Below, in pieces: positions 39,875-48,251 of a stretch of DNA of 48,492 nucleotides. This stretch comes from Candidatus Stoquefichus massiliensis AP9 (GTDB lineage Bacteria; Bacillota_I; Bacilli_A; Erysipelotrichales; Coprobacillaceae), in contig NZ_HG005291.1 of NCBI RefSeq assembly GCF_000455285.1, forward strand, positions 1 through 48,492, read 5' to 3'. Within the stretch, counting starts at the first letter, position 1. Every line of letters starts with the position of its first letter. Under the pieces are notes generated by a model. It was not told where the DNA came from. It was given only the letters and a program-made list of their open reading frames with translations, and did not search any database. The position numbers were made by a program, and so were the translations under genes.

Positions 39875-40693
39875 TTATTTACGTTCAAGTCGTATAAATA
39901 CTCTTTTCATTAATTTAATTAATGTATATCCAATAAAAATTTCTATTGGTAAAACAGCACATTCTTTAATAACACGAATACATAAAGAAATCACAAAGGG
40001 AATTTTATACATCATATCTAACCATAATGGTGTTAAACAAAGCGTTACAATCACTTCTACTAACACAACACATAAGATCCATGTTGAAAATTCTTTTGCT
40101 TCCTGATCATGAATTTGTCTTTTTAAGACCATAATCAATATAATAAAGATAGCTGTCAATACTAAACAAATAGAAATCAAAGTTATCTTTTCTTGTAAAG
40201 TCATTAGATGAACAGTTTGAGATATTGTGACTTGGTCCATCGTATAAATATAACACGATGCACCTATTCCTAAAATAAGAATCAGTCCCATGACAATATA
40301 CTGCACAACCTTTTGACTTACTTTTTGCAGATGTTCTTTAACCAATGATGGAATCACACTCACAAGAATAGTTCCAAGTGTAAATCCTAAAAATGGAAAT
40401 CCTGTTGGAACCAGTATCAAACCTATCAGGTCACTACACAAACCAACTAAGAAAGCATAACTTGGTGATAAGAAAAAACCTGCAATCATCAAAGGAATAT
40501 ATTCAAAACCAATTTTTAAGCTTTCAGCTCCAAATAAGGGAATCATAATAGCTAACCTTTTACAGATTGCTGTTAAAATGATAAAAATAGCAGCAATCAC
40601 TAATTTCATGACATTTCCCTTTTCAAAAGGATAAAACTTAAATACATAAATCCCTAATACAATAATCATACTACCTAAAATAATTTGTTCCAT
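39875..40693 (-). CDS. ECF transporter S-component, folate-like family
   Basis: A 272-residue membrane protein with about eight helices. The core AICKRLAIMIPLFG, SLKIGFEYIPLMIAGFFLSPSYAFLVGLCSDLIGLI and PFLGFTLGTILVSVIPSL resembles FolT-type vitamin-binding S-components. The length exceeds the usual 170-200, with a further hydrophobic region in the C-terminal third. No energising EcfA or EcfT gene is nearby, as is usual for group II ECF systems. The first ATG (40691-40693) has no good ribosome-binding site. MKLVIAAIF at about residue 29 has AAAAGGG and may be the true start. The vitamin is not certain. Confidence 0.78.
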   Translation of the reverse strand: MEQIILGSMIIVLGIYVFKFYPFEKGNVMKLVIAAIFIILTAICKRLAIMIPLFGAESLKIGFEYIPLMIAGFFLSPSYAFLVGLCSDLIGLILVPTGFPFLGFTLGTILVSVIPSLVKEHLQKVSQKVVQYIVMGLILILGIGASCYIYTMDQVTISQTVHLMTLQEKITLISICLVLTAIFIILIMVLKRQIHDQEAKEFSTWILCVVLVEVIVTLCLTPLWLDMMYKIPFVISLCIRVIKECAVLPIEIFIGYTLIKLMKRVFIRLERK

Positions 40694-40816
40694 AACATAA
40701 TGCTACTTATAACAAATGTTTCCTGCTTCGTCCTCATTTCTAGTCCACAGGCGTTAATTCCGATCAATTGACCGTACATTCTTTGCTACTAATGTAGACT
40801 CCTCCTTCTTTTTAAT
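40694..40816 (-). ncRNA. Structured leader before the ECF gene, class unassigned
   Basis: About 120 G+C-richer bases precede the gene on the minus strand, starting at GAAGGAGGAGTC. Possible pairings are CTAC-ATTA-GTAG, an outer GAATGT/ACATT stem (about 40778 and 40720), CGGTC-AATT-GATCG, and GCCTG/CAGG around GGACTAGAAATGAGGACGAAG. The position before a vitamin S-component suggests a riboswitch. I could not match it to TPP, FMN, cobalamin or the THF consensus I remember. Confidence 0.4.
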
Positions 40817-40865
40817 ATAGGTCATATAATAATATGATTGTATACAAAATACAATAGTTTTCATA

Positions 40866-40900
40866 GAAAATAAAAGATTTCTAAACGAAATCTTTTATTT
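40866..40900 (-). terminator. Terminator of the dehydrogenase operon
   Basis: AAATAAAAGATTTC (minus) and its exact complement form a 14-bp stem (40868-40900) with loop GTTTA, followed by TTC. Confidence 0.75.
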
Positions 40901-40932
40901 CACAACTGATTGTTTTGTTGTCTATACAAAAT

Positions 40933-42324
40933 CTATAGATTCACAATATTTCTATCTTCACCTTTAAAAAAAGAAAGAATATTCTGATAAACTTCATCAA
41001 CACATCTTTGTCTTGCTTCAATAGACCCCCATGCAATATGAGGTGTTAAAATGATCTTATTCATATCTTTAATTGAATAAATTGCATCATCTTCTAATAA
41101 TGGCTCATGTTCAAAAACATCCAAACCAACGCCCGCTAAATGACCTTCATTCAACACTTTAACAAGAGCATTCTCTTCAATAATTCCACCACGTCCAACA
41201 TTAATTAAATAAGCATTTTCTTTCATTTTTCTTAAAGCTTCTTCATTAAATAAATAATGTGTCTTTTCATTAAGCGGAGCATGAATACTGATAATATCAG
41301 ATGTCTTCAATAATGTATCAAAATCAACCTGCAAATAATCACTTGTTGCATTATGTCCACTTGTAGAATAATATTGAGCCTTTGCTCCCATTGCTGTTGC
41401 AATCATCGCAACTTTACGTCCAATATCTCCTAATCCAACAATTCCCCAAGTCATAGTAGCAATATCATGAAATACATCATCAAAATAACTAAAACGACCA
41501 CTATGAGCATATTCTTTAGATTTTACATAATCATCATAATTTGCATTTTTTTCAACCAAATGCATTAATAATGCAAGTGTATGCTGTGCCACTGTATCCG
41601 TAGAATATCCCTTAACATTAGCAACTTTAATGTGGTGTTCTCGACAATATTCTAAATCCACATTATTTGTCCCTGTTGCAAATAAACAAATTAGTTTTAA
41701 ACGTGGTAATCCTTCTAAGACTTCTGCTGTCATTTGATTCTTATTGGTAATCACAATATCAGCGCCAAGAATGCGTCCTCTCACTTGATCTTCCCTTGTA
41801 TCTTCATACATCACAACATTTCCTAAAGTTTCTATCATTGACAAATCAACATCTTTTCCTACTGATGCACTTTGCAATACAACAATATGAAAATCTTCCT
41901 GTTTCAACAAAGTCATCATGTCATCAATAGTTCTTGCTTGTAGCATTTCTCCTAATCTAATCGTTTCATTTAAATCAAGAATCGATGTTTTATTAGCAAT
42001 ACCACACATTGTTTGTTCAACAATTTGAAATTGAAGAATTTTTTGTAGCATGGCAACACCTAATGCTTTTGATGTCATTGTTTTATCATCTTCTATAGCT
42101 GTTAAAATATTTTGTTTAAAATGTTTTTCTTTTTGTGAACATGCCTGTAAACAGGCTTCTATTGTATCGAAGTTCATAATTTCTACTCTTAAAGTATCAT
42201 TGTACAAGAAAGGTAAAACAAGATCATATAATTCCATAGGAACTGGCTTTCCATATCCTTTTGTAAAATTATAAAGAAGAGCTGTTCCTAAATCTTCATC
42301 TTTCATTTTATCAACAATTTTCAT
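40933..42324 (-). CDS. D-2-hydroxyacid dehydrogenase with extra N-terminal domain
   Basis: A 463-residue protein. Residues about 146-463 are a normal NAD-dependent D-2-hydroxyacid dehydrogenase. They show GIVGLGDIG (nucleotide fold, near 295), NVGRGG (Arg near 378), DVFEHEP (Glu) and LTPHIAWGSIEARQR (His near 429), closest in style to glycerate/hydroxypyruvate reductases. Residues 1-140 form an added domain (YNFTKGYGKPVPMELYDLVL, TSKALGVAMLQKIL) that I do not recognise and that the family usually lacks. The start is the second ATG (42322-42324), nine bases after GGAGG. It overlaps the phosphoesterase gene by 14 bases. Confidence 0.85.
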   Translation of the reverse strand: MKIVDKMKDEDLGTALLYNFTKGYGKPVPMELYDLVLPFLYNDTLRVEIMNFDTIEACLQACSQKEKHFKQNILTAIEDDKTMTSKALGVAMLQKILQFQIVEQTMCGIANKTSILDLNETIRLGEMLQARTIDDMMTLLKQEDFHIVVLQSASVGKDVDLSMIETLGNVVMYEDTREDQVRGRILGADIVITNKNQMTAEVLEGLPRLKLICLFATGTNNVDLEYCREHHIKVANVKGYSTDTVAQHTLALLMHLVEKNANYDDYVKSKEYAHSGRFSYFDDVFHDIATMTWGIVGLGDIGRKVAMIATAMGAKAQYYSTSGHNATSDYLQVDFDTLLKTSDIISIHAPLNEKTHYLFNEEALRKMKENAYLINVGRGGIIEENALVKVLNEGHLAGVGLDVFEHEPLLEDDAIYSIKDMNKIILTPHIAWGSIEARQRCVDEVYQNILSFFKGEDRNIVNL

Positions 42325-43777
42325 TTTCTTCATCCTCCCTAAATAGATAAACCTCTACACGCTGTCTTTCAGCTTTAGCCTTATCATCATAAAAAATCAT
42401 ACATGTTTTCATTTTCTTCTCTAAAGTATTATATTTTACAATATTATAAGATATATAACGACTCTGACTCTCTTTTAACCCTCCTGTTGCACTACCAGCA
42501 CCTATATAATAACGTTGTCCTTGACTTCTAAAAAAAGGTAAATGCTTATGTCCGTGGAATATATACTGAATATTTCGCTTTTTAATCCAATCAATTAAAA
42601 TTGGTGCATCAACCAATACCTTAGATGTTTCAACAATACGATTAATAAATGTTCTTTCATGCCACTTACTCTTAATAAACTGAGCTTTGGTAATCGGATA
42701 AACATGATGATGAAGCATTAAGATGATCGTATAACTCTCTAAATTATCGATAGCTGCTAATTCATCATCTATTTCATTTAATTGCCTTTGTCCAACTTTA
42801 CCCCTCGCAAGATTTCCTTCACTTGTTGTATCCATCTTAATCAAAATAATCTTTTCATTTTCTAAAACTCTGACACTTTCTCCTAATAAATAAGCAATGA
42901 CTTTACTCTTCTGATTACGTGCCATATTAAAGCCATGAACAATGACATCATGATTTCCTAGTATAAAAGTGACATTCGCTTTATATTTCTTTTTGAGACT
43001 ATTCATAAAATCATTCGCAAGATACATATTTTTACGATTAGGTGATTCCATTAAATCACCTGTAATTAAAAATTTGAGCTGCTGGTGTGATTGTAACAAA
43101 GGGATAATATAATCCAAAGAATTATACAATTGCATCAACCCTCTTTGTCTTTTGTTTTTACCCAAGTGAAGATCACTTAATTGAATAAAGTAAGAATCAT
43201 TTTGATAATCATTATAAATATCAAAGAGATTATCTCCTAAATCAATATGTTTAAACAATTGATTCCATTCCTCTTCATTTTGAATAGATGTAAATATTTG
43301 ATTGTACTGATTAAAAATTAATACACCAGGCCATAAATCAGCATGATTCATAGCACAAAAAAAAGCTGGGAAAGGATCAAAAAATGATAAATCTTTACGT
43401 TGAAATATATCTTCCACTATATAAATATATACATCATGATATGATGTATAATTCTTTTTAAAACAAGGCTGTGAGGAAAATCCTGGCAAGTATAATATAT
43501 GTGTTGCCTTTTGATATTGATCTGCCATGTCTCTTAACATTGCTGAGAATGGAATATGTAAAATATGATCAATATCTTCTGCCTTTAATCTCTTTGAAAA
43601 CAACTGAAAATCTTCTTTTGTTAATTGGTCTAATAAAAAGCAAGAAATATTACGCTTTTTTAACCATTGACAAAAGGCATGTGTATACTCATATGAAGAC
43701 ATGAGATCTCGCATATAAGCCAATTCGTTTTGATAAATGATATTAAAAAATGTATTTATGAAATCAATATCTTTCAC
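42311..43777 (-). CDS. Calcineurin-like metallophosphoesterase with unknown N-domain
   Basis: A 488-residue protein. From about residue 197 it carries all five phosphoesterase motifs: QLSDLHLG (Asp202, His204), TGDLMES (Asp241), GNHD (275-278), LHHHVYP and HGHKH, the set that binds two metal ions. Residues 1-190 are an extra domain rich in aromatic residues that I cannot assign. The start is GTG, with GAGGTG upstream. It is translationally coupled to the dehydrogenase gene behind it. The substrate (cyclic nucleotide, nucleotide sugar, protein or nucleic acid) is open. Confidence 0.82.
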   Translation of the reverse strand: MKDIDFINTFFNIIYQNELAYMRDLMSSYEYTHAFCQWLKKRNISCFLLDQLTKEDFQLFSKRLKAEDIDHILHIPFSAMLRDMADQYQKATHILYLPGFSSQPCFKKNYTSYHDVYIYIVEDIFQRKDLSFFDPFPAFFCAMNHADLWPGVLIFNQYNQIFTSIQNEEEWNQLFKHIDLGDNLFDIYNDYQNDSYFIQLSDLHLGKNKRQRGLMQLYNSLDYIIPLLQSHQQLKFLITGDLMESPNRKNMYLANDFMNSLKKKYKANVTFILGNHDVIVHGFNMARNQKSKVIAYLLGESVRVLENEKIILIKMDTTSEGNLARGKVGQRQLNEIDDELAAIDNLESYTIILMLHHHVYPITKAQFIKSKWHERTFINRIVETSKVLVDAPILIDWIKKRNIQYIFHGHKHLPFFRSQGQRYYIGAGSATGGLKESQSRYISYNIVKYNTLEKKMKTCMIFYDDKAKAERQRVEVYLFREDEENENC

Positions 43778-43849
43778 TATGATTCACCTCAGCGCTATTA
43801 TACTACAAAAATAATAAAATGAATATATTATTGATTGAAATTTCAAAAC

Positions 43850-43876
43850 AAAAGAAAAGAGCAGTTTCCTGCCCTT
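43850..43876 (-). terminator. Terminator of asnS
   Basis: AAGGGCAG-GAAA-CTGCTCTT (43857-43876, with one G-U pair) then TTCTTTTG on the minus strand. Confidence 0.75.
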
Positions 43877-45260
43877 AAAATTTAAGATTTCTTGGTGTTC
43901 TAGGAAATGGCTCTACATCTCTAATATTTTGCATACCAGTTAAATACATTAAGAAACGATCAAATCCCAAACCAAACCCAGCGTGTTTACATCCACCATA
44001 TCTTCTTAAATCCATATACCACTGTAAACCTTCTTTAGCCATACCTTTTTCATCCATGATTTTGTCTAAAACATCATATCTTTCTTCACGTTGACTACCA
44101 CCTACTAATTCTCCAATACCAGGAACCAATAAATCACAAGCTGCTACAGTTTTCCCATCATCATTAAGACGCATATAAAACGCTTTAATTTCTTTAGGAT
44201 AATCAGTTAAGAATACTGGTCCTCCAATAATTTCTTCACAAATATAGCGTTCATGTTCACTATTTAAATCCATTCCCCATTCAACTCTATTTTCAAACTT
44301 AACGTCTGCTTTTTCTAAGATTTCAATAGCCTCAGTATATGTCATACGTTTAAAATCACTATTCTTCACATGAGTAATACGTTTAATACAATCTTTATCA
44401 ATCATTGACTCAAAGAATTTCATTTCCTCTGGAGCATTATCTAAAACATAATCAATACAATATTTAACCATATCTTCAATCAAATCCATATCATCTTCCA
44501 AATCAGCAAACGCAATTTCAGGTTCAATCATCCAAAATTCACTTGCATGGCGTGATGTGTTAGAATTTTCAGCTCTAAAAGCTGGTCCAAAAGTATAAAC
44601 ATCTCTAAAAGCCATACAAAAAGCTTCAACATGTAATTGTCCAGTAACAGTCAAGAAAGCTTCCTTACCAAAGAAATCTTTATCAAAATCAGTGTTATCA
44701 ATAGTCGTTGCTCTAAACATTTCTCCAGCCCCTTCACCATCATTTCCAGTAATAAGAGGTGTATGAACATAAACAAATCCTTGTGATTGGAAAAACTCAT
44801 GAATAGCCATTGATAAAACACTTCTTAATCTAAAAATAGCGTAAAAAGTATTCGCACGTGGTCTTAAATGAGGAATTTCTCTCATATATTCAAAAGAATG
44901 TCTTTTCTTTTGAAGTGGAAAATCATCATCACATAACCCTTCCACAACTATTTGTGTTGCCTCAATTTCAAAAGGTTGTTTCGCATCAGGTGTCAATTTA
45001 AATTTTCCTAATACACGAATTGAACTTCCAGTACTAATATGCTTCACTTCATCATAGTTTTCTAATGTTTCAGCCAAATAAACAACCTGACAATTTCTAA
45101 AATATGTCCCATCATTTAATGCAATAAATCCAACTTTTCCATTATCCCTATTTGTACGCACCCAACCATCTAATTCAACATATTCTAAACTTTCAGTTTC
45201 AAACTCAACGCCTGCCATAACCATTTCATAAAGTTCTCTTACAGTCATAAATTCAAACAT
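43875..45260 (-). CDS. asnS: Asparagine-tRNA ligase
   Basis: A 461-residue class IIb synthetase. The N-terminal OB fold (about 1-125) includes [23 protein letters not shown]. The catalytic core has [21 protein letters not shown], motif 2 [21 protein letters not shown] and motif 3 [25 protein letters not shown] rather than the Asp-type pattern supports AsnRS. The start at 45258-45260 follows AAGGAGG; an in-frame ATG farther up lies in the T-box region. The T-box with an AAC specifier controls it. Confidence 0.97.
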   Translation of the reverse strand: MFEFMTVRELYEMVMAGVEFETESLEYVELDGWVRTNRDNGKVGFIALNDGTYFRNCQVVYLAETLENYDEVKHISTGSSIRVLGKFKLTPDAKQPFEIEATQIVVEGLCDDDFPLQKKRHSFEYMREIPHLRPRANTFYAIFRLRSVLSMAIHEFFQSQGFVYVHTPLITGNDGEGAGEMFRATTIDNTDFDKDFFGKEAFLTVTGQLHVEAFCMAFRDVYTFGPAFRAENSNTSRHASEFWMIEPEIAFADLEDDMDLIEDMVKYCIDYVLDNAPEEMKFFESMIDKDCIKRITHVKNSDFKRMTYTEAIEILEKADVKFENRVEWGMDLNSEHERYICEEIIGGPVFLTDYPKEIKAFYMRLNDDGKTVAACDLLVPGIGELVGGSQREERYDVLDKIMDEKGMAKEGLQWYMDLRRYGGCKHAGFGLGFDRFLMYLTGMQNIRDVEPFPRTPRNLKF

Positions 45261-45285
45261 CTTTTTCTTCCTCCTTTTTTGTAAT

Positions 45286-45513
45286 AAAAAAGTCATTCCA
45301 ATTAAGGAACGACTAATATCGCGGTACCATCCTCATTCATAATCTTTCAATTATGCACTCTGTAACATTAACGCTGTTTTGCGGGATAGTCTACTTATAT
45401 TTCTCCTATCCAGTTCATTGAGTGTTCCATACTTTCTTTGTTTCTCCTGCTTACACCATCCAGGAATCGCTAACAAACAAAATGAAAAATATGTTCTCAA
45501 ATCATCACTTGTT
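45286..45513 (-). ncRNA. T-box leader, tRNA-Asn responsive
   Basis: The T-box sequence AGGATGGTACCGCGAT is at 45318-45333 on the minus strand. The terminator AGTCGTTCC-TTAATT-GGAATGACT plus T-run is at 45286-45314. In the Stem I region GGAACACTC offers AAC (45424-45426) as specifier codon, fitting AsnRS. A second AAC at 45413-45415 is an alternative. The core is identical over 16 bases to the pheS T-box. Confidence 0.9.
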
Positions 45514-45519
45514 ATAATA

Positions 45520-45548
45520 TTATTAACACCTTTTCTTTATTATTTCAA
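45520..45548 (-). promoter_or_regulatory. Promoter of the asnS T-box transcript
   Basis: TTGAAA (45543-45548), a 17-base spacer and TAATAA (45520-45525) on the minus strand, beginning 13 bases behind the rex stop. Confidence 0.5.
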
Positions 45549-45561
45549 TACTTTTCGTATC

Positions 45562-46209
45562 TTATTCATCATTTGCATGCATTTTTAGAACCAATTCCTG
45601 AATAGCAACAACAACATCTACTGTTTGTACAGCCACATCACTACGAACTGTAAAATGAGTATGTGTAAAGTCAACAATTCCTTTGACCCCTAAATTCATC
45701 AAACGATCAACAGTTTCCTGAACTTGTTCACTAATTGCTAAAATAGCAATTTTACATCCATCAGGAAATGTTTTTTCAAGATCATCAATATGCAATAGTT
45801 TCACACCAAAACGTTCTCCTACTTTATTTTGGTCTTGATCATACCCACAAACAATTTTACCAACAGTATACTGCCAACGATTGTATTTTAAAATAGCACT
45901 TCCTAAATTCCCAACACCAATGAGTATAATAGGCTCATCTAAGCCTAAACCCAAAACATTATTAAGAATATTAATAATATCTTTCGTATCATAACCAATT
46001 CCTCTTTTACCAAGAGATTCCTTGCTTGTTAAAAAACCAAAGTCTCTACGAATTGTTGTATCCAAAATACTTGTTGCCTCAGCCAACTCACTTGACAAGA
46101 AATTTTCTTTACCCTCATGTTGCATATTACGTAAAGCTTTTAAATAAATTGGAAAACGAGACATTGTTGCTTTTGAGATTTTTTGATGTTTTTTTTCAAT
46201 ATTACTCAT
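45562..46209 (-). CDS. rex: Redox-sensing transcriptional repressor Rex
   Basis: A 215-residue protein. The N-terminal winged helix (about 10-80, with TMSRFPIYLKALRNM and LDTTIRRDFGFL) binds DNA. The Rossmann domain has IGVGNLGSAI (about 96-105) and reads the NADH/NAD+ ratio. In anaerobes Rex represses fermentation genes until NADH rises. The ATG at 46207-46209 follows GAGGAGG and overlaps the tsaD stop by 8 bases, so rex is co-translated with the t6A genes. Confidence 0.95.
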   Translation of the reverse strand: MSNIEKKHQKISKATMSRFPIYLKALRNMQHEGKENFLSSELAEATSILDTTIRRDFGFLTSKESLGKRGIGYDTKDIINILNNVLGLGLDEPIILIGVGNLGSAILKYNRWQYTVGKIVCGYDQDQNKVGERFGVKLLHIDDLEKTFPDGCKIAILAISEQVQETVDRLMNLGVKGIVDFTHTHFTVRSDVAVQTVDVVVAIQELVLKMHANDE

Positions 46210-47209
46210 CAACACTTTCCTCCTCTAAATCATATGATGGCTTGACACTCAAGTCAAGTGCTGAAAACTTCTGATATTCATACATAATCCGTGCAGCAGA
46301 TGCTATCATTGCAGCATTATCTGTACAATAACTCATCGGTGGAAAAAGAACTTTAATTGGGCTTTCTTTTGTGAGTTTTTCTCGTAATCCTTTATTGGCA
46401 CTCACCCCTCCTGCAACAATAATCTCTTTCACCTGATAATCTTTAGCTGCCTTTATTGTTTTAGAAACCATAACATCTATTGCAACTTCCTGAAAAGAAC
46501 AAGCCAAATCCTCTGGAATAATTTCTTCTCCACGTTGCGAAGCATTATGACATAAATTGATAACTGCTGATTTCAAGCCACTAAAAGAGAAATTATATGA
46601 ATCATCATTTAATGGTAATGGTAATGCATAACGATGTTTTCCCTCATGAGCCATACGATCAATAACAGGACCACCAGGATATGGTAAATGAAGAACTCTT
46701 CCTACTTTATCATAAGCCTCGCCAATAGCATCATCTAAAGTTTGTCCAATAACTTCAAAAGAAAACTCATGTTTCATATAGACAAGTTCGCTATGTCCAC
46801 CACTAACAACTAAACATAAGCAAGGATAAATAATATCTTCGACTAACTCATTTGCATAAATATGACCTGCAATATGATGGACACCAATCAATGGTTTGTG
46901 ATAAGCAAGTGCTAATGTTTTTGCTGCTTGCATGCCTACATGCAAAGAACCAACCAATCCAGGTCCTTTCGTTACTGCAATGGCATCAATATCCTGTATG
47001 TCTACTTGTGCCTGCTGTAAAGCTGTTTTTAATACTGTTGAAACACATTCAACATGCATACGACTTGCAATTTCTGGTACAACACCACCAAACAAACGAT
47101 GCGTATCTATTTGCGAAGCCACAACATTACATAAAAGTTCCCGTTTATCTTTCAATATAGCCATTGACATTTCATCACAACTTGATTCTATAGCAAGTAT
47201 TAAACTCAT
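46202..47209 (-). CDS. tsaD: tRNA N6-adenosine threonylcarbamoyltransferase TsaD
   Basis: A 335-residue ASKHA-fold protein that transfers the threonylcarbamoyl group to A37 of ANN-reading tRNAs. ILAIESSCDEMSMAI opens the protein. The metal-binding HHIAGH is near 110, SGGHSELVYM near 133, and GGVSANKGLREKL near 267. It works with TsaB and TsaE, both encoded just upstream. Length is normal for TsaD. Confidence 0.96.
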   Translation of the reverse strand: MSLILAIESSCDEMSMAILKDKRELLCNVVASQIDTHRLFGGVVPEIASRMHVECVSTVLKTALQQAQVDIQDIDAIAVTKGPGLVGSLHVGMQAAKTLALAYHKPLIGVHHIAGHIYANELVEDIIYPCLCLVVSGGHSELVYMKHEFSFEVIGQTLDDAIGEAYDKVGRVLHLPYPGGPVIDRMAHEGKHRYALPLPLNDDSYNFSFSGLKSAVINLCHNASQRGEEIIPEDLACSFQEVAIDVMVSKTIKAAKDYQVKEIIVAGGVSANKGLREKLTKESPIKVLFPPMSYCTDNAAMIASAARIMYEYQKFSALDLSVKPSYDLEEESVDE

Positions 47210-47211
47210 TT

Positions 47212-47655
47212 TTATCCCTCCAATCCTTTGACCATAAGATAAGCATCCTCATGATTATCTTGATAATAATCTTTACGAATAGCTACTGTCTCAAAGCCTA
47301 AACTCTGATACAATGAAATTGCTGGCTGATTAGAAATTCTCACTTCTAAACTCATCTTTTCACAACCCTGCTTCATAGCCAATTCAATCATTTCCTGCAT
47401 CAACATGCGTCCTAATCCACGTCGCCAATATGCTGGATCAACACCGATTGTCGTAATCTGAGATTGTTCATACATCAGCCAAACACCAACATATCCAATA
47501 ATTTGATCATTCTCTTCTAAAACATAGTTAAAAGAAAATTGATTTTCTAATAGTTCATAAATAAAATCTGATTTATTCCAAGCAGAAGTAAAGAGAATAT
47601 GTTCTAATTCAACAATCCTATCCAAATCATCAAGATCTATCGCTCTTATAAGCAT
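47212..47655 (-). CDS. rimI: Ribosomal protein S18-alanine N-acetyltransferase RimI
   Basis: A 147-residue GNAT acetyltransferase with the acetyl-CoA loop RRGLGRMLM (near 84-92) and the conserved GCEKMSLEVRISNQPAISLYQSLGFETVAIRKDYY end seen in RimI. It would acetylate the N-terminus of S18, although in many bacteria its targets are broader. It lies between tsaB (10-base overlap) and tsaD, the common tsaB-rimI-tsaD order. Confidence 0.93.
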   Translation of the reverse strand: MLIRAIDLDDLDRIVELEHILFTSAWNKSDFIYELLENQFSFNYVLEENDQIIGYVGVWLMYEQSQITTIGVDPAYWRRGLGRMLMQEMIELAMKQGCEKMSLEVRISNQPAISLYQSLGFETVAIRKDYYQDNHEDAYLMVKGLEG

Positions 47656-48251
47656 ATCTTTTTAGCCTCAACATCTTTTAAATAACACGGAACAAGAGAA
47701 TCAACATTTTCAATTGGTTCAACCAATTGAGCAAGTTCATAAAGATTCTTTGCCAAATCAACTTCCTGTAGTGGATATCCAATAACATCACATTGACCTA
47801 CAACAGCGTAATCTTTATACCCTTCCATAAATCCTTCAAACTCATCAATAGATATCAGTTCTTCTAGAGTCTGTGCCTTTCCATTTTCATAAACACAAAC
47901 AAATACTTTCTGACTTCTCGCATCAATAACAGATACACATTTCTGTAAACCGGCATAAGCAGACAGCGATGAAATTGCTTTGATGCGAATAGGTGCAATA
48001 ACACTGAGAGTTTTTGCAATAGTCATAGCTACTCTTTCACCAGTGTAAGAACCTGGTCCACGCGTAATAATCATTTCATCAATGGCTAATAACTCGATAT
48101 TATGTTTTTCTAGTAACGATGATAGATATGGAATAGCATTTTCAGATTGACGTTTAGATCCCAATTCCTGGATTGTTTCTAAACATTGTCCATCTTTATA
48201 TAATGAAACCATTAAATATTGATTTGATGTATCCATTATTAAACTTATCAT
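47646..48251 (-). CDS. tsaB: tRNA threonylcarbamoyladenosine biosynthesis protein TsaB
   Basis: A 201-residue ASKHA-fold partner of TsaD. The N-terminus MISLIMDTSNQYLMVSLY and the block ITRGPGSYTGERVAMTIAKTLS (about 65-86) are diagnostic, and VIDARSQKVFVCVY is the usual central segment. It lacks the metal-binding His pair of TsaD, as expected, and scaffolds the TsaB-TsaD-TsaE complex. Its start overlaps tsaE by 4 bases. Confidence 0.95.
   Translation of the reverse strand: MISLIMDTSNQYLMVSLYKDGQCLETIQELGSKRQSENAIPYLSSLLEKHNIELLAIDEMIITRGPGSYTGERVAMTIAKTLSVIAPIRIKAISSLSAYAGLQKCVSVIDARSQKVFVCVYENGKAQTLEELISIDEFEGFMEGYKDYAVVGQCDVIGYPLQEVDLAKNLYELAQLVEPIENVDSLVPCYLKDVEAKKICL

Noticed and set aside
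39691-39888. Minus-strand frame of 65 codons after the ECF gene
   Set aside because: It reads through two terminator hairpins and overlaps the ECF gene and the 33-residue gene; its sense comes from the palindromes.
40694-40816. THF riboswitch call for the ECF leader
   Set aside because: Short matches such as GACGAAGC and TTAACG occur, but the order of elements does not fit the consensus I remember, so I left the class open.
46852-47231. Plus-strand frames opposite tsaD
   Set aside because: They lie fully inside a conserved tsaD frame and show no family features.
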